The notes under the pieces: model-generated
Databases searched by the model: none
The model's input: the letters and a program-made list of their open reading frames with translations, nothing else
Told to the model about the DNA's origin: nothing
In this document: positions 34,870 to 44,401 of the stretch, piece after piece
How positions within the stretch are numbered: the stretch's first letter is position 1
Layout of the letters: every line of letters begins with the position of its first letter
Assembly (NCBI GenBank): GCA_015847255.1
Contig: JADLZK010010462.1
Location: forward strand, 124,001-188,000
Source of the DNA: Hyparrhenia diplandra
Taxonomy: Eukaryota > Streptophyta > Magnoliopsida > Poales > Poaceae
Reading direction: 5' to 3'
DNA: 64,000 nt
Position numbers and translations under genes: made by a program

Positions 34870-35400
34870 CCATGGTGAAACACTATTTGTGTCTCAATGG
34901 GGGTTTCACACCGTTTCCAACGCATGTGAAACTGTGCCCAAAGGTTTCACCATGGTGAAACTTTTCCCTCTCTCTCCTAGGAGTTTCATGCAAAAAGTGA
35001 AATTTTGATGATGTGGCGCTACATTTAATGTGCATGAAACACTCATGAAACTCCCATTGAGACTGGCCTTAGTGTTCAAAAGTCATGGCGGGAGTTTCCC
35101 TTCATCTGGAGCGCAGAAATCCGATCCGATGATTCAGAATGGTTTAAAGCGAAACTTCCAATACTTGATTGTTCTTTCTCTTGTTCCAGCGTGGCAGGCC
35201 GACGGAGGAGCGGCTTGCATGGCCGGCCACAGGCCCGGCAGAGCCTCTTCTGGCGGCGGCCGGCAACACGGACAAGGCTTGGCGACAACGTCTGGCCGCT
35301 TGCAGTGTTTGTCGCCTACATTTTTAACAGAACACGCATTGTCAAACGAGATGCGCATGAATCGTGCATGGTGTGGCGCGTGCCAATCGCTCGCCATGTT

Positions 35401-36023
35401 GACTGACATCAAGCCGGCATCCTCACCACGGAACTTACGATCTACACTTTGTAAGGCAAACAAAATAACGAGCAATGTCATATACTCTCTCATGTTGCCA
35501 TGAGTGCGCAAGATTTACTCGAAACTTTGTTTACAATCTAAGATTCACTCGAAGCTTTGTCTAACCAAAACTTGACTTGTCCAATCGAATTGTTTGTATT
35601 TTTTGAAAAAAAATGCGATAAGGCAAGGTTACCCTTATCTTATTTATTTCGAGACATGCCAAAGTTTCCATCGACACATATTTATGACAACCTCTTGAAA
35701 GTCTCAAATGAACTAAATTAACAAGGGGAAAATACTGACTAGGGCGAAAATGGGAGATAAAGTTCAATCAAAGGCCGGCCCGGCCCACACAATGAAGCCC
35801 AACAATGTTTGCTAAGTACTCTAATCCAGAGGCAGCCCAAAAAGGCTCTAATCCATCTAACCTAGATCGGATGGCTACGATCCATCTCTCCAAGATCCAT
35901 CGGCTCACAAACATCCATTCCTCTCTATATACGTCTGCGGCGGCATCAGTTTCCCTCTTCCCCAGCCGCACCCCAGCTTCGCCGCCGCCTCCGCCTCCGC
36001 CTCCGCCTCCGCACGCAGCCAAA
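35401..36023 (+). promoter_or_regulatory. promoter and 5' leader of the eL14 gene
   Basis: GGCCCA at 35782-35787 and further GCCCAA motifs at about 35798 and 35835 resemble the site II (TGGGCY) elements that drive plant ribosomal protein genes. A TATATA box at 35926-35931 is followed about 95 bp later by the ATG. The leader is pyrimidine-rich and contains a (CCGCCT)n stretch just before the start, as usual for translation-machinery genes. Confidence 0.6.
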
Positions 36024-38100
36024 ATGGTAAGATGTCCTCGCGATATCTTCCAGCATCGAAGGTTTTTTCTGCTTTTTTCGTTGGTGTTGTTGACTAATTT
36101 ATGTTCACCTGGTTGATGCCGTGGTTCTGCAGCCGTTCAAGAGGTTCGTGGAGATCGGGCGAGTGGCCCTTGTGAACTACGGCAAGGACTATGGCCGCCT
36201 CGTCGTCATCGTCGACGTCGTCGACCAGAACAGGGTGAGTCGGATCACTTCTCTCTCGTATCCTTTTCATGTTCTGTGGACTGTTTATGTTTTTGATCTG
36301 TGTTGTAGAAGTCCATTAGCAACATCACTTGTACCACGGCTGGTGCAGCAAACTCTGGTCACTAGTTGATGCTAATAATAGTCTCTTATGAAAATGGTCG
36401 ATCCCTTGTTAATTCTGAATGTTTAGAGAGCGATATTATTCATGCGAGATGCCCTTGCTTCACATATGGAACACCTTTATTAGCCCATTGCAATCGTTTT
36501 ACTGAAATTAATTGCAGTGTTATGTCTAATTATGTATATATGCCCTTTGTAGTTCAAGTTGGCAAGCGAAGTACTTTTCTGGTTACAAAAAACTTCTTGT
36601 TTAGGGGTTGGGACATTACATGGTCTCGTCAAACTTTAAAAAATTGAGAAATACAAGACCTTCTAAAGCCATGTGTCTGGTATTTTTACCAGACAAAGCA
36701 TATATCACTGTATATATCTGCTCTGAGTTTTTGTCTGCAATGTTGGTTCGCTCAGTTTATGTGGCATTTCCATGTTCTGTATATGATACAGCGATGCAGT
36801 TAGTGGTTTTTGAATTTGTTGACAGCATTGGGGTCTGCCATGTATTTTTTCTGCCCTTTTAGAAATGACATACCGACATGCTTACATTAAAGCAAGATAC
36901 TGTATTGATCTGATGATCTCAATATATGGCATTAGTGAATTTTGATCGACAAATATGGAACAGTAGACGAAATCAAATCCTGACTCTTCAAGTCTATTGA
37001 TATTCTGTGATTGAAGATAATCCATTCATTAAATCATCATGTGAAATATGTGTACCTTCACTATGAAAACTTTTTCTACTAGTTTAAACTTTATTTTTGT
37101 CTGGTGTTGCAATTCTTTATTAGTTTCCTGATAATCATAGGTAGGTCATCTGGGGAAGTTTGCCTAGCTTTCTGAACCATTTGTGATCAGAGCCACAGAC
37201 ACTTAAATTTCGATTCTATGCATTGCTGTGCGGTTCAACTAAGGGGGTGTTTGGATGCCGGCCATGCACTGCCACCGAAGTGTGGCGGCGACACACACCT
37301 GTGGCGATGTAAACGGACGCCTAATCTTAGGCATCTTTTTTCATTGCAAAAGGCTGTGACGGCCAGACTTTAACGCTGAAGCAAACAACAGCCATCCATC
37401 CATGGCCGCCTAAGCTGTGGCTGGCAAAGTGTGGCAGCCATCCAAACACCCCCTAAGTGCTTGTAATTTCATTGCTTAATGAAATTTGGCTTTGCTGTTG
37501 TGGTTAAAAAATGTCAATTGTTTATTATTCTTGACAATTATGTCAGAAACTGAAATGACTTGCAAATAGCTATTTGATGATGATAATCATCATTGATTTG
37601 CTTTCTGTTGATGATTAAAGTTTTAAGTGTCTTTCTGTCTGATAGGCCCTTGTGGATGCCCCCGACATGGTCCGTTGCCAAATTAACTTCAAGCGGCTTT
37701 CCCTGACGGACATCAAGATTGACATCAAACGTGTCCCAAAGAAGACTACATTGATTAAGGCAATGGAGGAAGCTGGTAATTAGCTGTCCCTGGAGTTTCT
37801 TTAATATCTACCTGATGTCTATAGACCACTGATCATATCCTAATTGAAGATGTGAAAACCAAGTGGGAGAATAGCTCATGGGGCAAGAAGCTGATTGTCC
37901 AGAAGAGGAGAGCATCGCTCAATGACTTTGACAGGTTCAAGGTCATGTTGGCGAAGATCAAGGTTTGACACATTCTGAGTAGTTTTATTGTATCTATTCT
38001 GCTTATGCCCTAATATACTGTTATGTTGTCATTTGAACAGAGGGGTGGTGCCATCAGGCAAGAGCTTGCTAAGCTTAAAAAGGCATCTGCTGCTGCGTAG
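36024..38100 (+). CDS. RPL14: 60S ribosomal protein L14 (eL14)
   Basis: Five coding exons: 36024-36026, 36133-36234, 37646-37775, 37850-37962 and 38041-38100, all with GT-AG introns. The first holds only the ATG. The product is about 135 residues, the normal plant length. Exon 2 gives PFKRFVEIGRVALVNYGKDY, the conserved SH3-like beta-barrel start; exon 3 gives MVRCQINFKRLSLTDIKIDI; exons 4-5 give the basic helical tail (KRRASLNDFDRFKVMLAKIK, then RGGAIRQELAKLKKASAAA). eL14 is a structural protein of the large cytosolic ribosomal subunit. The context MVRCQ differs from the MVRRQ I remember in other grasses. Intron 2 (1411 bp) carries a MITE. Reading frame is intact throughout, so the gene is probably functional. 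Confidence 0.95.
37243..37453. mobile_element. Tourist-like MITE in eL14 intron 2
   Basis: The 211-bp element begins GGGGGTGTTTGGATGCCGGC and ends GCAGCCATCCAAACACCCCC, giving clear terminal inverted repeats. TAA flanks both sides (37240-37242, 37454-37456). The structure is typical for PIF/Harbinger MITEs. It is in the intron, away from the splice sites. Confidence 0.85.
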
Positions 38101-40046
38101 ATTGCTTTGGTGGTTTTGATTTTGATCCTCTATGCTTTGATGTCTTGAAATGTATTGAGCAAATCACTTCCAGTTAGCTTGTCAAGATGTCAATTTTAAA
38201 CTGCCTTGTTTAGATATTTTGTCTAAAATGCTATTCTATATCTGAGATAGTGTTATATTCTGATGTCTATCAAGTGTTGCATTCTTGTTCAATTCAATGT
38301 TGTTGCTAGCTGGCATTCTGTTTCGTGTGACCAATATTTACCATTTAGAATTTGAATGCCCTCTGAAGGGGATAGCGAGGTTGTATTCAGATGATGAATT
38401 GGGTATTTTACCCATCCAACTCTCTGCAATATAACTTGTATAAGATATTTATAATTTCCCGAGTTAAATCATTACGAGTTTCGTTTGCGGGAGCTAGTAC
38501 CGTTTCGGTTAACCTGTCTGGGTTAGCCCTACGTTTGGAATAGGACCATCTGATAGGATATCTAATATCTAAAAACAGTTATGTTTCACCGAAGACATGT
38601 CTGTTATCGTTAATCGATTTATTGAGGTGGCAGATGGACGGAATGTCATAAGTAACGGCGATTGGTTAGAGGTGGATGACTTGCACGTCTTGATCTAAAT
38701 ATAAAAACGCTATCTTAGTCTCTTGGATAGAGGCAGCATCTCTATCTAATCTAATTCTAAAAATGAAAAAAAGTTGTCTCTGAATGAATCTAAAAATAAA
38801 AAAGTTAGTCTTCGGAAATCTCGTGTCCGTGGGTTATGTATCATGCACGACAAATTCTACATGAGTGTAAAATTATACTCGTAAAAGAATTAAAATAAAT
38901 TGAACAATCACCCATTCTAAAAGTTATGTTTATATATCCACTTCAATTCATGTGTTTTGAAGTGGGTTGACTGGTGTCCACCCACTGGTGATAGATAGAG
39001 ACCTTAGCGGTTATGATCATAATTTTAAGTCACTTTTGGAATGTATGGGGGGCTATTTAGGGCTTTTGGCTTAGCTACGGTACCGGTCGCTCTCGTGTTC
39101 ATCTTCCTGAGAACATAGCTACAAACATTCCCCGTAAGCTTGTCAGGCTATCTAACGCTTGTGGGCTCGTCCACTCACCATGATTGTCGCCGAGTCTTTG
39201 CCAACTAGATTCTGAGCCCTTGTGCGAGAAGGGCTAGACACCTTCATCCACTCGAGCTTCACTCCAGCTTACCATTTCGACTGATTGAATAATATTCTGT
39301 AAGAGAGAATAAGCTGGAATAAGCCGGAATAAACCAAAACAAGATGAAATAAATAGATACTGCATCTTCTTCAAATGCAAGGATGTACGACAAGTGTGGG
39401 CACACTCAACAAGAGATATTGTGGAGATAATTTTGAACATGCAGAGCAAAGTGCAGGGTCAAGTGACCACAATTCTATATATTTGGTGGTCTGAACGCTA
39501 TGGAGTTCGGGAGGATGAGAAGAAGCGTGAGAGTATACAACTAGCAAAACCTTGATAATTTCCCATGACGTAGAATGGTCTTAGAGTGTGGTGTGGTGGA
39601 CTTGCAGCCACCTTTGAAACAATCTTGGAAGCCACATGTAGGAGTGGATAAAACTATATTTTTCTTCTCAAATACTTACGCGTTTTTATATTAAGGGATA
39701 AAAAGTTCAAGTACAATGAGGATGACAAATGATTATCAAGAAGCTCAGAGAATCCCCAACTATATCTATGCATGTTTACATATCGCGAGATTTGGTTTTG
39801 GGAATTCAAAAGTGCCATGATGGTGGTACATGCCGTCAAATTCCCCGGAGCTTGATTGGTCTTCGGCAAGCGGTGTCATTTGGGAACTCAAAAATTTTAA
39901 AAAAAAAAAAATTTTGCTGTGTTCCACCTCCGCAGAACAGGGCCGCTTCCGGCCACTTCCCCGCCTCCCACCTCCCAAGGCCCCAGCCGTGCCGCTGTGG
40001 CAGCCACCACCTCCGCAGCCACAGCATCCTTCGCCGACTCGCCGTC
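38101..40046. other. intergenic DNA between eL14 and the DYW-type PPR gene
   Basis: The first 200 or so bases are probably the eL14 3' UTR. No other gene or clear transposon is seen. A short (ATAAGC/GGAATAA) repetitive stretch lies at about 39302-39340, and an A-run at 39898-39911 precedes the PPR gene. Confidence 0.4.
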
Positions 40047-41979
40047 ATGTCCGTTTCCGAGGCCGCCTATACACCATCGCCGTACCCGCCCTCATGGGCA
40101 CAACAGATTCGCACGGCCGCCGCCCAGGGCCACTTCCGCGACGCTCTCTCCCTCTTCGTCCGAATGCGCGCCTCCGACGCGCCACGCTCGTCCGTCCCGG
40201 CCTCCCTCCAGGCCGCGCTCAAGTCCTGTGGCGCCCTAGGCCTCGGCGCCCTCGGCGCCTCCCCTCCACGCGCTGGCCATCCGCTCCGGTACATTCACCG
40301 ACCGCTTCATCGCCAACTCCCTCCTCAACCTCTACTGCAAGCTCCAGGATTCGCGTCTCCACTCCACTAGCGTGACCAGGGTGGGTCGCACCGGATCATC
40401 GGCCGCACTGGAGAGCGTGCGGAAGGTGTTCGACGAAATGTTCGAGAGGGACGTGGTGTCCTGGAACACTCTGGTGCTGGGCTGCGCGGAGGGAGGGAGG
40501 TACCATGAAGCGCTGGACTTGGTCAGGAAGATGTGGAGGGAAGGGTTTAGGCCTGACTGTTGCACCTTATCTACTGTGATGCCAATCTTCGCAGAGTGTG
40601 CCGATATCAAGAGAGGCTTGGAGGTGCATGGTTTTGCAGTCAGGAATGGGTTTGACAGCGATTTAAAAGTTGGCAGTAGCCTGATTGATATGTATGCGAA
40701 TTGCACAAGGACGGATTACTCTCTCAAAGTGTTTGACAGCCTCCCGGTAAGGGACCCAATTCTGTGGAACTCCATGCTTGCAGGCTATGCACAAAATGGT
40801 TCAGGTCAGGAGGCTCTTGGAATATTCCGTCGGATGCTGCAGGCTGGAGTTAGACCTGTGCCTGTGACTTTCTCGAGCCTCATACCTCTCTGTGGTAATT
40901 TGGTATCATTGCGCTTTGGGAAGCAGCTGCATGCCTATGTGGTCTGTGGTGGCTTTGAAGATGAGATGTTTATATCTAGCTCTCTGATAGACATGTACTG
41001 CAAATGTGGGGAGATTAGCATTGCTCGTCGCATCTTTGACATGATTTCATCACCAGGAGTTGTATTGTGGACTGCGATGATCATGGGTTATGCATTGCAT
41101 GGTCCAGCAAGAGAGGCACTTGTGCTGTTTGAGAGAATGAAATTGGGAAATGCAAAGCCTAATCATGTCACCTTTCTTGCGGTTCTGACTGCATGTAGCC
41201 ATGCTGGATTAGTGGATAAGGGCTGGAAATATTTCAAGAGTATGTCAGATCATTATGGCATTGTTCCTACTCTAGAGCATTGTGCAGCGCTTGCTGATAT
41301 GCTTGGTCGTGTAGGAGAGTTAGACGAAGCATACAATTTTATATTGAAGATGCAAATGAAACCAACTGCGAGTGTCTGGTCCAATTTGTTAGGGGCTTGC
41401 AGGGTCCATAAAAATACCATGTTAGCTAAGGAAGTAGCCAAGAAAATTACGGAGTTTGAACCTAGGAGTACTGAATCTCATGTAGTTCTGTCAAATATCT
41501 ATTCCGCTTCTGGGAGATGGAATGAAGCAGCACACCTACGGAAATCTATGAGAAAAAAAGGTATGAAGAAGGATCCAGGTTGCAGTTGGATTGAAGTGAA
41601 GAACAAACTGCATGTCTTTGTAGCTCATGATAAGTCCCATCCTTGGTATGACAGGATTATTGATGCACTGAATGTTTTCTCAGAGCAGATGGCACGCGTA
41701 GGACATGTACCCAATACAGAGGAATGTTTCCAGGATATTGAAGAAGAGCAGAAGGCTTATGTGTTATGTGGTCACAGTGAGAAACTTGCTAGTGTTTGGT
41801 ATTATAAGCACACCTCCTGGAACAAGAGTTCTTGTGATGAAGAATCTCGAATCTGCATTGATTGCCACACAGTAACTAAATTTATTTCGAAGTTAGCTGA
41901 TAGGGAGATTGTTGTGCGTGATCCAAACCGTTTCCACCACTTTAAGGATGGAAATTGTTCCTGTGGGGACTTTTGGTGA
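40047..41979 (+). pseudogene. PLS-class pentatricopeptide repeat protein with C-terminal DYW domain, frame-damaged
   Basis: Intronless, as is usual for PPR genes. ATG 40047 opens MSVSEAAYTPSPYPPSWAQQ and runs to about 40260, where a C-run (40261-40264) seems to hold one extra base. After this the expected coding continues in the next frame (LHALAIRSG, then LLNLYCKL) and stays open to the stop at 41977-41979. The repeat array (VVSWNTLVLGC, ILWNSMLAGYAQNGS, VLWTAMIMGYALHG), then E motifs, then DYW: GHSEKLA holds the HxE zinc site, CIDCH the CxxC, and the end is CSCGDFW, a DYW variant. Such proteins edit C to U in organelle RNAs. A second frame oddity lies at about 41795-41847 inside the DYW domain. 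Without readthrough of the first shift, the first usable ATG (40438) would give a protein lacking its N-terminus and targeting peptide. It may be recently inactivated or a sequencing error may be present. Confidence 0.8.
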
Positions 41980-44401
41980 TTGGGTAACCATTTGGGATTA
42001 TCATGTGTTGAAATATATAAAGTGAGTTGTCCTCCTTTTCCATCAGCTTAAGTTTTTGGGTTGAACTGTTTGGTGCATGCAACTGAATATGGTATCATAC
42101 TATAGTCTCGAGTTGGAATCATGGCTAGCGCAATTAAATAAAAAACAATTGTTGCGCCCTCTTATCCCCCCATCCATCAGTTGTAGGTTTTGGGTTGGTC
42201 TGGTTAGTGCATGCAACTCAATAATATGTTTGTGAAATGAGTTTCTACTGCATGTGGTCTATATTGAGTGTGGGCAATTGATGGAAAGGAGTCTTGCTAG
42301 TCTATGTATCTTTTAATGACAATGATATGAGCTATTTGTTTGTTTCTTAAATTTTAGAGGAATCACAGCTAGATAGAGGTTGCCTTTAGTTTAGACAGAT
42401 TGGTTCTTCACATAATGAGCCAGTCAGCCTTTAGTTTAGACAGCCATGTCAATTTGTTCTTCACATAATGAGCCAGTCAGTCTATTTTCAAGAACTGCTG
42501 AGAGTGGGACTATAAAGGAAGTATTTATAGAACATATCAGAGCCATCGAAACACTATATGTCTTTACTCTTTGAATAGATTATAAGCTTACTCTTGCTCT
42601 TCTTACTTTCAATAGCTGCTTTATCACTGTACAAATTCAGCTTGTTGACTCTGCTGAACTATTTTTCCTCATGAAATTGCAGGTTCATTTCATCTGCTTC
42701 AGATGCCAGTTGTGCAATCCATCCACCTAGCTACTAGCTACAGTATGCTCCATGTTATCATTGCTGAACCATGGTCATCATAATCTGAACCATGCATAAA
42801 GAATAGTAGTTAGCGGTCTATAAAGAATCATTGTCTTAGAAAGTAGTAACATGACTCTACTCATTTCCCTTTCATGCTTTGCAGGGTACGGACGCCAAAT
42901 GAGCAGCTCCTCCTGCTGGTGGATGCCCATGATTCCAGGCAAGTGCAGCACACTCTGGATTGTGGAGACGGCCCATTATTTTTCTTCAGCATGGAGCCAC
43001 CACAGCAATGTACTGGTTCCCAAAAAAAAAGTTGGTCCAAATTGTTGGGGCAGTCGGTATACATTGGTTAACATGGAGGATAACAGAGATTCAAGTCTGA
43101 AAGGCATTGATACTGAAACTAGCGTGGTAATAACCCAGCGACCAGAAGTTGGAGTGTGTGTGTGAATTAGGGTATCATTCTTCCGGAGTGTACGTATGCT
43201 GTAACCTGTAGGTGTACTCGGCACGAGCATGTCATGAATGAGTTCATTGATTCCTTGATAAATCTGGGACCGTCCAGCCACATGTGTAAGTACCCATCGA
43301 GCCCATATTGCTTACAGTACAGCCGGGACTACAGCTGGAGCTCGCATTAGTCCAAGATCCAGCTGAACAGGGAGGGCTGCAGCTGAATGATGCCGGCGCA
43401 GCCTCTTTCGCCCCAAGTGTAAAATTCTGTACCAGTTGTAGCCAATGTTCATCGAATTTTTAGCTTGATCCCTTAATCATTTCCCTTGACGATGATGTTC
43501 CTTGCTGCATGCTAATTAAATAGTACTAGCAGCGTACCAGAATTGAGTGTGCTGGTGGTTTTGCACAGAGAAGTGGATACGGCAATAGGGGTTGTGACCT
43601 ATACGTATACGTATGGCCGGAGTTCCTTTATTGATCTCTACCTACTTTATACGGAGTACGTACTCGCTACACCGTACACGTACACATACACTTTTTATAC
43701 GCAACGACGAGCGACAGGGACGTGACAACCTATACGAAAAAAAAGACGGCCAAATCCGTGCCGGCAGCGGCAGGCAGCTGTTCTTGCAACGCGGCGGATA
43801 ACCCGGAAGCAATCGCGAATCGCAAAGCGAAAAAAGCCACCACCCTGGCTTCGAGTGCTGGCTGTCCCCTATCCGCTCGCCAGTCGCCGCCGCCGCCTCC
43901 GCTCCATTTCGGCATTTCCCAGTTTCCCACACTCCCCACCTCCGTCTTCCAGCTTCCTCCTCCTCCCTCCCGACACACCTCTTTAACTCGCCTCCGCTTC
44001 CAAAAAAAAAAATGCTCCAGTTAATTTAATCGCCCTCGCCCCGCCCCGCCCCGGATCTCGCCCGCGAATCCCCAGGCACGCTACGCTCACCCCGCGATCG
44101 GCTCCGGCGGGAGGGAGGGAGGTTGACTCGCAGTGCGGCGGGGCGGGGCGACGCGCGTCGCCGCCGCCGCTCGGCACAGGGGGCTCGTCGGGTCGGCAGT
44201 CGCTTTCGGGGTCGGCCAGCGGTGCCGGGGCAATGCGGTCAGTTTGTCGAGCTGTTTGAGGCGCTTGGCTGGGATCTGAGTGAGCGGGGCGGGTGCCAGG
44301 TAGGTAGCTAGGGGGGGCGAGCGAGCGAGCGAGCTCTGTCGGTGGGGAGTTGGTGGCGGTGGTGGTTGTAGGCGTAGACCGCGCGTTTGGCTGCTGCCGG
44401 G
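41980..44401. other. intergenic DNA and casein kinase 1 upstream region
   Basis: No gene supported. A 40-bp segment (GCCTTTAGTTTAGACAG ... TTCACATAATGAGCCAGTCAG) is repeated in tandem at about 42383-42480. From about 43740 the DNA is GC- and pyrimidine-rich and likely contains the promoter and 5' leader of the kinase gene, with a (GCGA)n run at about 44318-44331. Confidence 0.4.

Larger units (their letters stand above)
32307..35068. mobile_element. mPing/Pong-like PIF/Harbinger element, non-autonomous, carrying a nested insertion
   Basis: Perfect 15-bp terminal inverted repeats GGCCAGTCTCAATGG (32307-32321) and CCATTGAGACTGGCC (35054-35068) are flanked by TTA on both sides (32304-32306, 35069-35071). 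From memory, rice mPing/Pong ends are GGCCAGTCACAATGG with TTA/TAA duplications, so one base differs. The right subterminal sequence read inward (GTTTCATGCACATTAAATG after complementing) also resembles mPing. Without the nested DNA at about 32451-34869 the element would be about 343 bp, in the mPing size range. There is no transposase gene. Confidence 0.8.
31115..35400. repeat. direct segmental duplication, copy B, interrupted by transposons
   Basis: The left part (31115-31601) repeats the first half of copy A and the right part (35072-35400) repeats the second half (GCGAAACTTCCAATACTTGA, CAAGGCTTGGCGACAACGTC, ATGGTGTGGC). Between them lie a LINE fragment and an mPing-like element. Copy B also has an extra AT-rich piece at about 31225-31475 that is absent from copy A and may be another small insertion. 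Confidence 0.8.

Noticed and set aside
37560..37625. Possible C/D snoRNA in eL14 intron 2 (TGATGAT repeats)
   Set aside because: C-box-like motifs are there, but no D box (CTGA) with terminal stem at a fitting distance; the stretch is a simple palindrome TGATGATGATAATCATCATT.
40372..40437. GTG at 40372 as start of the DYW-type PPR protein
   Set aside because: Nuclear plant genes rarely start at GTG, and PPR-like sequence continues upstream in the same frame; a frame break is the better explanation.
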